DNA of 64,000 nucleotides from Parvibaculum sp. (lineage in GTDB: Bacteria; Pseudomonadota; Alphaproteobacteria; Parvibaculales; Parvibaculaceae). The notes under the pieces were generated by a model. That model saw only the letters and a program-made list of their open reading frames with translations, had not been told where the DNA came from and did no database searches. The DNA is taken from the NCBI RefSeq assembly GCF_030651915.1, contig NZ_JAUSBV010000005.1:124001-188000 (forward strand), given 5' to 3'. The translations under genes were made by a program, and so were the position numbers. Positions 9,550-21,187 of the stretch are shown piece after piece. How positions within the stretch are numbered: the stretch's first letter is position 1; every line of letters begins with the position of its first letter.

Positions 9550-10497
9550 TCAGGCGGCCGGGAACGGTTCCGGCGCGCCTTCAGCTGGCACTTCGCCTGG
9601 CAGGCTGATGATCTCGCGGTAGGCGACGGAGAGCATGGTGACCTGGAGCATCAGGAGGTAGGCGTATAGGGCGGCGACATAAGTTGTGCCAGCGACCAAT
9701 GAAATAGTCAGCATCGCGCCGCCGATCGAAGCCAACGCCCCCAGAATCACACTAACTACCAAAGTGGTGATGAAGGCGAAGGCCGCACTCGCAAGAAAAA
9801 CGAGCACAACATAACTGAGTATGCGCCAACTATTTCCCCGCGTTTCTCGCAACGCGGAAGCAATGCCCATCCTGCTTACTGCTGCGCCCGGCAGCGCCAG
9901 CGCCATACGAAAAATTAAGGCGATCGCAAGGGCTCCCGACGACAAGATGAACAATGCCAACAAGGCCGTGAACCCTACAGTCGCCGTATCTCGCAGAATG
10001 GTCTCTTCTGCAGTGAGGCCAATGATCTGAGGCGCAAGGTGGCCAAACCCCAGAAAAGCTGCAAATCCCACCAGCGCAAATGCCGCAATAACGATTGCGG
10101 CCAGGACAGCCACCTTTATAGACGCCCAGATGTAACGAAAATCTTCGGAACGCAGCAGCATCGAGCGGGACTCGCCGAGAAGAACGAAGCGGTGCCAGCG
10201 AACGGCCATTGCCGCCGACGCCAGCAGGTTCATTGCCAACACGCCAAACAAACCAGGGATGGAAAACGCAATTGCGAATGCAGCATATGCCTCCGCCAAC
10301 TGTTCCTGCGTAGGATTGCTTTGCGTTAATTCGATCAGAGTCGAATATCCGGCTCTTTCCAGCAACCAATAGAGAATTGCAAAACCGGCAGCCAGAAGAA
10401 CGAGTGCCGGCCAGGCAACGAAGAGGAGCTGGAAATAGTGACGGGTGACACCTGCAAAAACTTCCCTCACAGAACGGAAAACCCGCAGCTTTCTCAT
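9550..10497 (-). CDS. membrane protein of unknown function (paralogue A)
   Basis: I do not recognise a named family. The 315-aa protein has about six hydrophobic helices and a cytoplasmic-looking N-terminus ([20 protein letters not shown]). It shares WHRFVLLGE after the second or third helix and LSVAYREII near the C-terminus with the next gene upstream, where the same places read WHRFILIGD and LSVVYRELV. The two are thus tandem paralogues. Codon choice looks less G+C-biased than in the neighbours, which may mean a faster-evolving or acquired copy. The tail is proline/glutamate-rich. Confidence 0.75.
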   Translation of the reverse strand: MRKLRVFRSVREVFAGVTRHYFQLLFVAWPALVLLAAGFAILYWLLERAGYSTLIELTQSNPTQEQLAEAYAAFAIAFSIPGLFGVLAMNLLASAAMAVRWHRFVLLGESRSMLLRSEDFRYIWASIKVAVLAAIVIAAFALVGFAAFLGFGHLAPQIIGLTAEETILRDTATVGFTALLALFILSSGALAIALIFRMALALPGAAVSRMGIASALRETRGNSWRILSYVVLVFLASAAFAFITTLVVSVILGALASIGGAMLTISLVAGTTYVAALYAYLLMLQVTMLSVAYREIISLPGEVPAEGAPEPFPAA

Positions 10498-10575
10498 GAA
10501 CTCCCCCCGAAGCCAAAGAATGACGGTTTCAGTCTATGGCACAGGAGGCGGGGCCGCTATGGCAAATCGCAGGGA

Positions 10576-11349
10576 TCAATAATCGTCATCGTCCGTGACC
10601 GGAGCTTGTGTGCCGGGCGGGCCGACCAGCTCCCGATAGACGACTGAGAGGACTGCGACATTGACGACGGCAAAGAAGATCGAGATGAGCGCGAAAGCGG
10701 CCGCAACCAGTATAGAAAGCGCCGGGATGCTCTGTGCCAATGCCCCGAGAAGCAAGAGGCAGACAACAATGGGCAGCACCACCAGTGCGAACACGGCGAC
10801 CATCCGCCAGAAGTTGCCACGGGTGCGCTCCAGCACGAGGCCCGCGTCGATGCGATCGTCCACGGCCGCGGCCGGAAGGAGAAGCGACAGGCGCACAAAG
10901 AAGTAGAGAGCCACCAGAATCAGCATCATGCCGACAAAGCCCAGCAGCGAGCCCGTTGTGGATTGCGGGTGTTCTTCCGCAAGGGCTGTGCCGGCGATCG
11001 CCATCAGCATTCCCGGCAGAAGCAACAGGAAGAGGAAAATCGAGATCATCAGAAAGCGTGCTTCGCGGCGTCCGAAATGCAGATGGAACCGGCCGGCGGG
11101 TGCATCGCCGATGAGGATGAAGCGGTGCCAGGTGACGGCGATGATCGGCCAGAGGAAGAGCGCCACGACATTCAGCAGCAACGACAAAAGAAGCTGCTCT
11201 CGCGGGTCGATATATGTCGCGACAATGGATGTGCCCATATAGAGCAGGCCCGGCAACCAGATCAGCCGCAGCATCTCTCCGATATGGGCCCAAGCGCCGC
11301 CATAGGCTTCGCGAACCGTCCGAATGATGTCGAGCTTCAACGGGGTCAT
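10576..11349 (-). CDS. membrane protein of unknown function (paralogue B)
   Basis: The 257-aa protein has about six membrane helices and no recognised catalytic motif. It shares the WHRF(V/I)L(L/I)G and LSV(A/V)YRE(I/L) blocks with the downstream gene, so both descend from one ancestor. Its ATG overlaps the stop of the upstream TPR gene as ATGA (11346-11349), so translation is probably coupled. The C-terminus is strongly acidic (TDDDDY). The function cannot be read from sequence. Confidence 0.75.
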   Translation of the reverse strand: MTPLKLDIIRTVREAYGGAWAHIGEMLRLIWLPGLLYMGTSIVATYIDPREQLLLSLLLNVVALFLWPIIAVTWHRFILIGDAPAGRFHLHFGRREARFLMISIFLFLLLLPGMLMAIAGTALAEEHPQSTTGSLLGFVGMMLILVALYFFVRLSLLLPAAAVDDRIDAGLVLERTRGNFWRMVAVFALVVLPIVVCLLLLGALAQSIPALSILVAAAFALISIFFAVVNVAVLSVVYRELVGPPGTQAPVTDDDDY

Positions 11350-11876
11350 CGATTCAACCCGAGGAATTTGTCCTTGTAGGCGTCGTTCTCCGGATCGAGA
11401 TTGAGCGCCGTGCGATAGTCGTCGCGGGCGGCGTCGCGGTCGCCGCGCGCTTCGTTGATGGCGCCGCGGACATACCAGGCGCCGGCGCGTTCCGGGTCGA
11501 TTCCGATCGACTGTTCGACATCGGCAAGCGCGGCATCGAGATTGCCCATCTCACGCAACGCATTGGCGCGGTTCTGGTAGAGCAGCGCGTCACGCGGCGC
11601 CATGCCGAGGGCCCGCGTGTAGTCGCTCACGGCGGCGGCAAGGTCGCCGACATTCTTGTAGGCGACACCGCGATTGATCAGGGCGGCGATCAGATCGGGA
11701 TCGTCGAGATCGCCCGATGCGATGGCGCTACTGCAATAGGCGATCGCCGCCTTGTTGTCGCCGGTGCTGAACTGGGCATAACAGAGATTGCTGTCGGCAA
11801 TCGCATCCGCCCGGACTGAGACCGGTGCGGCGATCAATATAGCCGTCGCCACCAAAAGAACTGGCCAGTTCGTCAT
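11346..11876 (-). CDS. exported tetratricopeptide repeat protein
   Basis: The 176-aa protein opens with a signal peptide (MTNWPVLLVATAILIAAPVS) that probably cleaves after VRA. It then carries three or more TPR units, such as AALINRGVAYKNVGDLAAAV, DALLYQNRANALREMGNLD and AGAWYVRGAINEARGD. TPR proteins act as periplasmic scaffolds, so this one may assist the two membrane paralogues it is coupled to through an ATGA overlap. Cysteines C32 and C48 in the mature part could form a disulphide. The partner is unknown. Confidence 0.8.
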   Translation of the reverse strand: MTNWPVLLVATAILIAAPVSVRADAIADSNLCYAQFSTGDNKAAIAYCSSAIASGDLDDPDLIAALINRGVAYKNVGDLAAAVSDYTRALGMAPRDALLYQNRANALREMGNLDAALADVEQSIGIDPERAGAWYVRGAINEARGDRDAARDDYRTALNLDPENDAYKDKFLGLNR

Positions 11877-11930
11877 CCGATTTTCCCTCTCGGCCCACCC
11901 CGCGCGAAGAGAGACTATCCGTTTCGGCTC

Positions 11931-12338
11931 TCAAGAGAAAGCGGCGACCGCAACGGCGGTATTCATGAAATCGCGGAACCGGAGCCACTTTTCGTCCTGC
12001 AGGGTGATCACATGGACGAAGTCGGAGTCGATTGTCCGGCCGGTCGAACGGGCCGTGAGATTGAGATGGCCGGTCACGATGACCTTGTCGCGCTCGGCGA
12101 TGAACTCCTCCGCGTCGAATTGATGGATGTCGACCGAGGAGAGGACTGTCTCGAAGAAGCGACGGCTTTCGTTCAGACCGCGATAGGTGCCGGCATAGGG
12201 GATCGCCGACGGGCCATAGAACTCGATCACGATGTCGGGATGGAGCCAGATCATGATGGCGGGGATGTCCTTCGCACCGAAAGCGGCGAAGAGCGATTGC
12301 GTCGCGGCAATGTTGCGCGCGGTTTCGGTGGCGGTCAT
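11931..12338 (-). CDS. NTF2-like / SnoaL-type protein
   Basis: A 135-aa single-domain protein of the NTF2-like fold (SnoaL/limonene-epoxide-hydrolase group). Features are an N-terminal helix, [21 protein letters not shown], and the closing strands [19 protein letters not shown] and [15 protein letters not shown]. Members act as small isomerases or hydrolases or bind hydrophobic ligands. Its ATG overlaps the P450 stop as ATGA (12335-12338), so the two are co-translated. It probably handles the P450 substrate or product; which one is unknown. Confidence 0.8.
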   Translation of the reverse strand: MTATETARNIAATQSLFAAFGAKDIPAIMIWLHPDIVIEFYGPSAIPYAGTYRGLNESRRFFETVLSSVDIHQFDAEEFIAERDKVIVTGHLNLTARSTGRTIDSDFVHVITLQDEKWLRFRDFMNTAVAVAAFS

Positions 12339-13609
12339 TCGGCGGCCTCCTTGCGGGCTGGCGTGAAACGGAGGGTCAGGCTGTCGAATCCGTGATTGAG
12401 GAGGCTCGCGCGCTGCGGCACCGGCGGCGCATCGCCGAGACGTATTTCGGACATGCGCGCCAGCATGGCCTCGACAAGCGCCCGGCCTTCCATACGCGCC
12501 AGAGCGGAACCTAGACAGTGGTGGATGCCGACGCCGAAGGTGAGCTGTTTGTTGAGGTTCGGCCGCGTGATGTCGAAGCGACCCGGATCCGGGAACACGG
12601 CCGGATCGTGATTGGCGGCGGCAAAGAAGAGCGCCACCCAATCTCCCTCCGCGATGTATCGGCCGCCGATCTCGACGTCCCGCGTCGCAACGCGGAACAG
12701 GCGTTGCGGCGGGCCGCTGTGGCGCAAGCTCTCATCGATGAAGGCGCCGACAAGCTTGCGGTCGGCAGCGAGTTGCGCGCGGACTTCCGGCATGGCGGCC
12801 AGGTTGTGAAGCAGGTTGCCGAGCAGGAAGGTCGTGGTTTCGGAGCCCGCCACCACCAGCGTGATGCAGAAGCGGATCACTTCATCGAGGGTCAGCTTCT
12901 CGCCGCCGGCATCCGCCTCAAGTAGGGCGACGATCAGGCTGTCCGGCAGCGCACCCCCTGCCCGCAGCGCGCGGTCGTGTTCGGTGACGACGCCAACGAA
13001 ATATTCGACCAGTTCGCGGTTGCTCGCCTCGCGTTCGACCGGCGAAAGATCGGCTGAAAGCATGAAGGCGGTTGCCCAGTCGCGGAAGCGATCGACGACG
13101 CTTTCGGGGAGGCCGAGCAGGCCGACCATGATGCGCGCCGGAATGCGCGCCGAGAGCGCCTCCATGACCTCGACGTCGCCATCGCCCAGTTCGGCAACCA
13201 TGCCGTCGACAATTTCTCGCACCCAGGGGTCGAGCGCCTCGACGCGTGGGCGGGAGAAGGCCAGATTGACGATGCCGCGCAAACGGTCATGTTCGGGGTT
13301 GTCGTGATTGACCAGCATCAGGGTCGGCGCGGAGGACTGTTCCTGCAGCGGGTCGCGCGACGAGAACAGGCGATGATCGCGAGCCGCAGCGGAAACCTGG
13401 TCGTAGTCCAGCAACACCCAGGCCATGACCGGCTCATCGGCGTCCGGCACCGTGCCGGGCGGATAGTCGCGATAGCCATAGACCGGCGCGTGGGGCCGCA
13501 GCCTGTCATAGAGCGCGTAAGGCGCGGCGATGGTGTCGCCGGTCGGGAGCGCGGCAACCAGCGCCTCCAGGTCGACCTCTCCGGCATCGGCAATCCGGCT
13601 GTTTGGCAT
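12335..13609 (-). CDS. cytochrome P450
   Basis: A soluble bacterial P450 monooxygenase. The haem-binding motif [10 protein letters not shown] lies near residue 365. The K-helix ExxR is in DESLRHSG, and the I-helix oxygen-activating segment is AGSETTTF. The start at 13609 ([10 protein letters not shown]) is preferred because a strong ribosome site, gggagg, lies 4-10 nt upstream; in-frame ATGs up to 13660 lack one. From that start the protein is 424 aa, normal for the class. No ferredoxin or reductase is encoded nearby, so electrons must come from elsewhere. It is divergent from a MarR-type gene, a likely regulator. Confidence 0.95.
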   Translation of the reverse strand: MPNSRIADAGEVDLEALVAALPTGDTIAAPYALYDRLRPHAPVYGYRDYPPGTVPDADEPVMAWVLLDYDQVSAAARDHRLFSSRDPLQEQSSAPTLMLVNHDNPEHDRLRGIVNLAFSRPRVEALDPWVREIVDGMVAELGDGDVEVMEALSARIPARIMVGLLGLPESVVDRFRDWATAFMLSADLSPVEREASNRELVEYFVGVVTEHDRALRAGGALPDSLIVALLEADAGGEKLTLDEVIRFCITLVVAGSETTTFLLGNLLHNLAAMPEVRAQLAADRKLVGAFIDESLRHSGPPQRLFRVATRDVEIGGRYIAEGDWVALFFAAANHDPAVFPDPGRFDITRPNLNKQLTFGVGIHHCLGSALARMEGRALVEAMLARMSEIRLGDAPPVPQRASLLNHGFDSLTLRFTPARKEAAE

Positions 13610-13669
13610 TCTTCCCTCCCCGATTTCATCCATGGCCGGTTCCGGCATCCGGCTATTCATTCATTTCAT

Positions 13670-13694
13670 AAACTGTTTCTTTTGTAAATTGTTT
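13670..13694. promoter_or_regulatory. putative operator between P450 and MarR-type gene
   Basis: aaactgttt (13670-13678) and aaattgttt (13686-13694) form a direct repeat with a 16-bp period in the divergent intergenic region. The first copy is itself a near-perfect dyad (AAAC-N-GTTT). Its A+T content stands out sharply from the surrounding G+C-rich DNA. It may bind the divergently encoded MarR-type regulator. The role is inferred from position only. Confidence 0.4.
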
Positions 13695-13777
13695 ATACGA
13701 CCGGGGCGGCGGTGTCCGCGCTAGGATGCGCCGAAGGAATCGCGCGCCTTCGGGCCGCGCAGCGAAAGGACGAATGT

Positions 13778-14299
13778 GTGGCGACCAAGAAGGCCGGGAG
13801 CGGAAAGCCGGGCGGCAAGGCCGCATCGCAGATCCCCGACGCAGCGCTGCGGTTTCTCGAATATTACTATCCCATTCACTACAAGGCCGGCATCGGCGTG
13901 GAGGACGCGCTGCGCGGCGGGCAACTCGGCCGCCATCAGGTGGCAATGCTCTGGCTGATCCATTCGGAGGGCAAGGGCGGCCGGGAGATGAACCGCAAGG
14001 CCATCGAGCGGTCGCTCGAAACCTGGTTCGAGATTTCCGGCGCCGCCATTACCAAGGCGCTGCGGGCGATGGCCCAGCCGCCGCTGGAGCTGGTGCGGCT
14101 GGTCGAGGACCCGAAGTCGGGGCGGGAGAAGATCGTCATCCTGACGCCCAAGGGCGAGGCGCATATGAAGAAGATGATCGCCGGCGGCGAGGCCTATGTG
14201 CAGCGGATCATCGACCATATGTCGGACGAGGAAATCGAGCGGGGCCTGCATTTTTTCAAACGGATATCGGAGATCGTCGAGGGCTTCAGGCAGGACTGA
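13778..14299 (+). CDS. MarR-type winged-helix transcriptional regulator
   Basis: The protein of about 173 aa starts at GTG 13778, seven bases after gaaagga; an in-frame ATG at 13712 would add an unsupported 22 residues. Its core resembles the MarR winged helix: ISGAAITKALRAMAQPPLEL as recognition helix, REKIVILTPKGEAHMKKMI as the wing and following helix. MarR proteins usually repress neighbours and are released by small aromatic or lipophilic ligands. Its divergent position makes the P450/NTF2-like pair the probable target. The N-terminus is Lys/Gly-rich and probably disordered. Confidence 0.82.
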   Translation: MATKKAGSGKPGGKAASQIPDAALRFLEYYYPIHYKAGIGVEDALRGGQLGRHQVAMLWLIHSEGKGGREMNRKAIERSLETWFEISGAAITKALRAMAQPPLELVRLVEDPKSGREKIVILTPKGEAHMKKMIAGGEAYVQRIIDHMSDEEIERGLHFFKRISEIVEGFRQD

Positions 14300-14397
14300 G
14301 CCGCGCGCCTCCGCCCCTTGCAGGCGCCGCGCGGCACTGTTATAGGCACGGCGCAAATTCAGAGGGCCGGTGTGCGGCCCGATCCGGAGCGTGACCC

Positions 14398-15414
14398 ATG
14401 ATTTCGAACCCCGTCGTCGCCATTGCGGGTGCGACCGGCGCCGTTGGCGTCGAGATGATCCGCTGCCTTGAGGAACGCAACTTCCCGGTGAAGGCGCTGA
14501 AGCTGCTCGCCTCGGCGCGCTCGGCCGGCAAGACCATGAAATTCCGGGGTCAGGGCATCGTCGTCGAGGAACTGACGGAAGCGAGTTTCGCGGGCGTCGA
14601 CATCGCCTTCTTTTCGGCGGGGGGCGGCATATCGCGGCAATTCGTCAAGGCGGCGAAGGACGCGGGCGCGGTGATGATCGACAATTCGTCGGCCTTCCGC
14701 ATGGACGCCGACGTGCCGCTAGTGATCCCCGAGATCAATCCGGAGGCGGCGCTCAAGCATAATGGCGTCATCGCCAATCCGAACTGCTCGACCATCATTG
14801 CGATCACGCCGCTGTGGCCGATCCACAAGGTCAACCGTGTGAAGCGCATCGTCGCCGCGACCTATCAGGCGGCGTCGGGCGCGGGTGCGGCGGCGATGGA
14901 GGAACTCGAAGAAGCGACGCGTGCTTTCCTCAAGGGCGAGCCCTTTGAGCAGAAGATCATTCCACATCCCTACCCCTTCAACGTCTTCAGCCACAACTCG
15001 AAGGTCGACCCGGAGACGGGCTACAACGAGGAAGAGATGAAGATGGTGAAAGAGACCAAGAAGATTTTCGGCGACAACGATATTCGCGTGACGGCGACCT
15101 GCGTGCGCGTGCCGGTGCTGCGCGCGCATTCCGAAGCCATCGACTTCGAATGCGAGCGGCCGATCACGCCGGCTCAGGTGCGCGAGATTCTTTCCACTGC
15201 GCCGGGCATCAAGATTGTCGATGATGTGGCGGGAAACTATTTCCCGATGCCGAAGGATGCGTCCGGCCAGGACGACATTCTGGTCGGCCGCATCCGGCAG
15301 GATATTTCCGATCCGAGCGGGCGCTCGATCGCGATGTTCGTCGCCGGCGACCAGTTGCTGAAGGGCGCGGCGCTCAACGCGGTGCAGATCGGCGAGATTC
15401 TCGTCAGGGGCTGA
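14398..15414 (+). CDS. asd: aspartate-semialdehyde dehydrogenase
   Basis: Asd reduces aspartyl phosphate to aspartate semialdehyde, feeding lysine/diaminopimelate, threonine and methionine synthesis. The NADP site GATGAVGVEM is at the N-terminus. The catalytic cysteine is C130 in NPNCSTI, and the later YQAASGAGAAAM and RVPVLRAHSEA segments form the substrate pocket with its histidine. Its 338 aa match the family. Its stop is 6 bp from the convergent end of guaA. Confidence 0.97.
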   Translation: MISNPVVAIAGATGAVGVEMIRCLEERNFPVKALKLLASARSAGKTMKFRGQGIVVEELTEASFAGVDIAFFSAGGGISRQFVKAAKDAGAVMIDNSSAFRMDADVPLVIPEINPEAALKHNGVIANPNCSTIIAITPLWPIHKVNRVKRIVAATYQAASGAGAAAMEELEEATRAFLKGEPFEQKIIPHPYPFNVFSHNSKVDPETGYNEEEMKMVKETKKIFGDNDIRVTATCVRVPVLRAHSEAIDFECERPITPAQVREILSTAPGIKIVDDVAGNYFPMPKDASGQDDILVGRIRQDISDPSGRSIAMFVAGDQLLKGAALNAVQIGEILVRG

Positions 15415-15420
15415 GCGGGA

Positions 15421-16971
15421 TCACTCCCACTCGATCGTTCCCGGCGGCTTCGACGTCACGTCGTAGACGACGCGGTTGATGCCGCGGACTTCGTTGATGA
15501 TGCGGGTCGAGACGTGGCCCAGGAAATCGTGGCTGAAGGGATAGTAATCCGCCGTCATGCCGTCGATCGAGGTGACGGCGCGCAACGCGCAGACATAGTC
15601 GTAGGTGCGTTCGTCACCCATGACGCCGACGGTGCGCACCGGCAGCAGCACCGCAAAGGCCTGCCAGATCGTATCGTAGAGGCCGGCCCTGCGAATTTCG
15701 TCGAGATAGATGACGTCGGCCTTACGCAGGATTTCGAGCTTCTCGCGGGTGATTTCGCCGGGAACGCGGATGGCGAGGCCCGGGCCGGGGAACGGGTGGC
15801 GGCCGACGAATTCTTCCGGCAGGCCGAGTTCACGGCCGAGGATTCGCACCTCATCCTTGAAGAGTTCGCGCAGCGGCTCCACGAGCTTCATGTTCATGCG
15901 CTCGGGCAGACCGCCGACATTGTGGTGGCTCTTGATCGTGACCGATGGACCGCCAGCGAAGGAAACGCTTTCGATCACGTCCGGATAGAGCGTGCCTTGC
16001 GCCAGGAAGTCGGCGCCACCGATCTTCTTCGCCTCCTCCTCGAAGACGTCGATGAAGGTGGCGCCGATGATCTTGCGCTTTTTTTCCGGATCGGAAACAC
16101 CGTCGAGCTTGCCGAGGAAGAGGTCCGTCGCGTCGCGGTTGACCAGCGGGATGTTGTAGTGGTGGCGGAAGAGATTGACGACCTGATCGGCCTCGCCGGC
16201 GCGCATCATGCCGGTGTCGACGAAAACGCATTGAAGCTGGTCGCCGATGGCCTCGTGCAGCAGCACCGCAACCACGGATGAATCAACGCCGCCCGAAAGG
16301 CCACAAATCACCTTGCCCTTGCCGACCTGGGCGCGGACCTTGGCGATCTCTGTTTCCCTGAAGGCTGCCATCGTCCAGCCGCCCTTGCAGCCGGCAATCC
16401 TGTGCGTGAAGTTCTTCAGCATCGCGGCGCCGCGCGGCGTGTGCATCACTTCGGGATGGAACTGCACGCCATAGAAGCGGCGGCTTTCATCCGCTATGGC
16501 GGCAAAGGGCGCATTGCGGCTGACCGCGATGGTCTTGAAGCCCGGCGGCAGCGCGACCACACGATCGCCATGACTCATCCAGACCGGTTCGCTCTCACCG
16601 GCCTGCAGCAGACCCTCGAAGAGCGGGCTGTCATCGAGAACCTCGATGATGGCGCGGCCGAATTCCCGTTCGTCGGAGCTCTCGACCTTGCCGCCGAGCT
16701 GGGCGCACATGGTCTGTTCGCCGTAGCAGATGCCAAGGACGGGCACGCCCGCCTTGAACACCCATTCGGGCGCACGCGGCGTGCCGATGCCGGTGACGCT
16801 GGCCGGTCCCCCCGAAAGAATGACCGCCTTGGGCGCGAAGCTCTTGTCGAGCCCCTCAGCCTTGTTGAAGGGAACAATCTCCGAATAAATACCGCTTTCG
16901 CGCACACGCCGCGCGATCAATTGCGTTACCTGGCTGCCAAAATCGATAATGAGGATGCGGTCTTCGGTCAT
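15421..16971 (-). CDS. guaA: GMP synthase (glutamine-hydrolysing)
   Basis: GuaA aminates XMP to GMP using glutamine and ATP. The amidotransferase domain has its nucleophile C82 in GICYGEQ, then a His-x-Glu pair in GVQFHPEV. The ATP-pyrophosphatase P-loop SGGVDSS is near residue 226, and the C-terminal dimerisation domain ends KPPGTIEWE. The start at 16971 ([12 protein letters not shown]) has GAAGGAC just upstream. The gene lies at the end of a same-strand series guaB-rsmB-TPR-guaA, so both GMP-specific enzymes may share a transcript. Confidence 0.97.
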   Translation of the reverse strand: MTEDRILIIDFGSQVTQLIARRVRESGIYSEIVPFNKAEGLDKSFAPKAVILSGGPASVTGIGTPRAPEWVFKAGVPVLGICYGEQTMCAQLGGKVESSDEREFGRAIIEVLDDSPLFEGLLQAGESEPVWMSHGDRVVALPPGFKTIAVSRNAPFAAIADESRRFYGVQFHPEVMHTPRGAAMLKNFTHRIAGCKGGWTMAAFRETEIAKVRAQVGKGKVICGLSGGVDSSVVAVLLHEAIGDQLQCVFVDTGMMRAGEADQVVNLFRHHYNIPLVNRDATDLFLGKLDGVSDPEKKRKIIGATFIDVFEEEAKKIGGADFLAQGTLYPDVIESVSFAGGPSVTIKSHHNVGGLPERMNMKLVEPLRELFKDEVRILGRELGLPEEFVGRHPFPGPGLAIRVPGEITREKLEILRKADVIYLDEIRRAGLYDTIWQAFAVLLPVRTVGVMGDERTYDYVCALRAVTSIDGMTADYYPFSHDFLGHVSTRIINEVRGINRVVYDVTSKPPGTIEWE

Positions 16972-16987
16972 CGTCCTTCTACCAGGT

Positions 16988-17464
16988 TCATGGGGCACCG
17001 GGCCCGGATTCGAGCATGCGGGCAATATCCCGCGTCTGTTCACAAGATTCACAATGGATGCGAAGGACGCGGAGCCTCTCTGCCGCCGCCTCGCGATTGC
17101 CCTCGGCGATGTCGAGACGCGCGAGGCCGCTCAAGGCATCCAGCTCAGTCGGATCGATGGAGAGCGCGATGCCAAAATACTTGCGGGCAAGGCGCACATC
17201 GCCCGTCGCATGGTGCACAGCGCCGAGATGGGCGTAGGCAGGCGCATTGGCCGGGTTTGCCACAATGGCGCGTTCGAACAGTCTCTGCGCGCCAGCGAGG
17301 TCGCCACGCGCAACCGCCTCAATGCCGCGCTCACCGAGCACAATCGATATGCGGGCCGATGCATCGTCAACCGCCATCGCCACGCCCGGCAACAGCGCCA
17401 GCAGGAGCGCCAGCGCGGGCGGGCAAACCATTCGGAGCCGGTTTCGGAGAGAGGCAGCGGGCAT
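16988..17464 (-). CDS. exported tetratricopeptide repeat protein
   Basis: A protein of about 158 aa with a signal peptide ([20 protein letters not shown], then cleavage near AMA) and TPR units [20 protein letters not shown] and [19 protein letters not shown]. Two cysteines near the C-terminus (HCESC) form a CxxC-like pair. The start at 17464 is chosen because it begins the signal peptide; the frame is open further upstream. It sits between rsmB and guaA, 16 bp before guaA. The partner is unknown. Confidence 0.72.
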   Translation of the reverse strand: MPAASLRNRLRMVCPPALALLLALLPGVAMAVDDASARISIVLGERGIEAVARGDLAGAQRLFERAIVANPANAPAYAHLGAVHHATGDVRLARKYFGIALSIDPTELDALSGLARLDIAEGNREAAAERLRVLRIHCESCEQTRDIARMLESGPGAP

Positions 17465-17547
17465 GTGTCCATGCTTTCGGGGGATGCTTGGTCCGATAGA
17501 CCACCCTTGCCGAAATCCGTCAAGCCTCACACTGCAGCGCAACATTC

Positions 17548-18846
17548 TCAGCCCTCCCGCCGCAGAACGGCAATGAAAAAGCCGTCCGTTTCTGTGCTGG
17601 CGGGCGTCAGCCGGAGGAAGGGATCATCGCCGATACCGGGCGGAGGCGGAAAATCGGCGGGCCAGATCAGGCGCCATGATAACGCCGCGAACCCGCGGTC
17701 GGCTGTCAGAAACGCGGCAACCTGTTGATCGTTTTCCGACGGCAGCAGCGAGCATGTGACATAGACAAGACGGCCGCCTGGCCTGACCAACCGTGCCGCG
17801 CGCGCCAGCACCTCGGTTTGCGCGGCGTGGTAGCCGGCGAGAATTTCCGGTGTCAGGCGCCAGCGCGCATCGGGATTGCGGCGCCACGCGCCGGTACCGC
17901 TGCAGGGTGCGTCGACCAACACACAGTCCATGCGGGCCTCGAGGTCGGCCAGGTCCGCATCCGGTGCATCGGGCGCGAAGACACCGAGCGCGCGGGTCTG
18001 GATGTTGCGGATGCCGGCGCGCTGGGCACGCGGCATCAGCTTGTCGAGGCGGCGGCTATCGTTGTCGCAGGCATGGACCTGGCCGCGATTGCGCATCATC
18101 GCGGCCAGCGCCAGCGACTTGCCACCGCCGCCGGCGCAGAGGTCGACCACCTGCTCGCCGGGTTTTACACCGGTGGCCAGGCATGCCAGTTGCGAGCCCT
18201 CATCCTGCAATTCGACCAGTCCGTCGCGAAAGCTCGGGAGGCCCAGAATGTTGGCCCGCCCTGCCAGTCGCAACCCCCAAGGCGAGAGTGGCGTCGGTTC
18301 AGTCGCTACATTCTCATCGGCGAGCACCGACTTGGCGTGGTCGCGAGACCCTTTCAGCGCGTTGACGCGCAAATCGGTCGGCGCACGCTCCATCAGCGCT
18401 GCCATTTCGCGTTCGAGCCTCGCGCCAAGCGCCAATTCAAACGCGGGATGCAGCCATTCAGGATAGTTGAGTCTGACCCATGACGGTGCATCCGGTCCGG
18501 GCAAGGCAGCTTCGCAGAGCGCGGCATTCTCTTCGATGGTCAGGGGCGCGGGTGCGTGGGGTGTTCCATCGGCGCGTGCCGCGGCAGCTTCCGCGCCCTC
18601 CCCTTGCAACAATGCGATGGCCGCGAAAGCGAGCAGGCGTGGTGCGTCCGAGCCGGTGGCGGCCACAAGCTGCGCACGGTGACGGAGCACAGAAAAGACA
18701 AGTTCACTGACGGCCCCACGGTCCTTCGAACCGGCAAACCGGCTCGACCGCGACCATGTGTCGAAGGCCCGGTCGGCCGGCTGCCGCGTTTCGAAAATGC
18801 CGGTCAGAATATCGATTGCCGATTGCAGACGTGCCCCGGGCGTCAT
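17548..18846 (-). CDS. rsmB: RsmB/NOP family 16S rRNA m5C methyltransferase
   Basis: The protein methylates a cytosine at C5 in rRNA using S-adenosylmethionine; E. coli RsmB targets 16S C967. The 432-aa protein has an N-terminal NusB-like helical domain and a SAM-binding core GEQVVDLCAGGGGKSLALAA. The two signature cysteines are in DAPCSGTGAWRRNPD and VYVTCSLLPSEN, the second being the nucleophile. It follows guaB after 28 bp. The exact rRNA site in this organism is not shown, so rsmB is a family-level symbol. Confidence 0.88.
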   Translation of the reverse strand: MTPGARLQSAIDILTGIFETRQPADRAFDTWSRSSRFAGSKDRGAVSELVFSVLRHRAQLVAATGSDAPRLLAFAAIALLQGEGAEAAAARADGTPHAPAPLTIEENAALCEAALPGPDAPSWVRLNYPEWLHPAFELALGARLEREMAALMERAPTDLRVNALKGSRDHAKSVLADENVATEPTPLSPWGLRLAGRANILGLPSFRDGLVELQDEGSQLACLATGVKPGEQVVDLCAGGGGKSLALAAMMRNRGQVHACDNDSRRLDKLMPRAQRAGIRNIQTRALGVFAPDAPDADLADLEARMDCVLVDAPCSGTGAWRRNPDARWRLTPEILAGYHAAQTEVLARAARLVRPGGRLVYVTCSLLPSENDQQVAAFLTADRGFAALSWRLIWPADFPPPPGIGDDPFLRLTPASTETDGFFIAVLRREG

Positions 18847-18874
18847 TTGAAGCTCCCGGTGTCGCTATACGCGA

Positions 18875-20398
<1,524 letters not shown>

Positions 20399-20439
20399 TT
20401 AACATCTATATCGGGGAATGCAAAGGCAGTTTTGGGGCG

Positions 20440-21186
20440 TTATTCGGTGTCTACCGAATCGCTTGCGGAACGGCCCTTAAAGCCTTGGGCCAGCACATAC
20501 ATCTCGGCCGAATCGGCGCGGCTCGCCTTGGGTTTGACGTGGCGGACGGTCTGGAAGTGGCGCTTCAGGAGGACCAGCAGTTCGTTTTCGGTGCCGCCGC
20601 GCAGCACCTTGGCGAGGAAGGTGCCGCCGGGCGCCAGCACTTCGACCGCGAACTGCGCCGCGATCTCGCAGAGCGACATAATGCGCATGTGGTCAGTCTG
20701 TTTGTGGCCGGTGGTCGGCGCTGCCATGTCCGACAAAACGACATCGGCCTCGCCCGCCAACAACTCTTTCACGCGTGTATCGGCACCTTCGTCAAGGAAG
20801 TCGAGCTGCAGGATGGTGGCGCCGGGCACCGGGTCCATTTCGAGGTAATCGAGGCCGATGACGCTGCCCTGCTTGTTGCCGGCCGTACCTTGCGCATTGA
20901 CGCGGGCGACGGCGACCTGGGTCCAGCCGCCCGGCGCGCAGCCAAGATCGACCACCCGGCCGCCGGGCTTCAGGAAGCGATATTTGTCGTCGATCTCAGT
21001 CAGCTTGAAGGCGGCGCGCGAGCGATAGCCTTCGCGTTTTGCCGCATGGACATAGGGATCGTTCAACTGCCGCTGTAGCCAGCGTGTCGACGAGTTGCTG
21101 CGCTTGCGGGCGGTCTTGACGCGCACTTTCAGCGCACGGGCACCGCCGCCAACGCCTTTGCCACCGCTTTTGTCGCCTGTGGCCAT
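20440..21186 (-). CDS. rlmE: 23S rRNA 2'-O-ribose methyltransferase RlmE
   Basis: RlmE (FtsJ/RrmJ) methylates the 2'-OH of U2552 in 23S rRNA, a late step of large-subunit assembly. The SAM site [15 protein letters not shown] and the segments [28 protein letters not shown] and [11 protein letters not shown] supply the conserved K-D-K-E catalytic set. The family core is preceded by about 28 basic, Gly/Lys-rich residues that probably bind rRNA. It starts one base after the Ppx/GppA stop, so the two are co-transcribed. Confidence 0.94.
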   Translation of the reverse strand: MATGDKSGGKGVGGGARALKVRVKTARKRSNSSTRWLQRQLNDPYVHAAKREGYRSRAAFKLTEIDDKYRFLKPGGRVVDLGCAPGGWTQVAVARVNAQGTAGNKQGSVIGLDYLEMDPVPGATILQLDFLDEGADTRVKELLAGEADVVLSDMAAPTTGHKQTDHMRIMSLCEIAAQFAVEVLAPGGTFLAKVLRGGTENELLVLLKRHFQTVRHVKPKASRADSAEMYVLAQGFKGRSASDSVDTE

Positions 21187-21187
21187 C

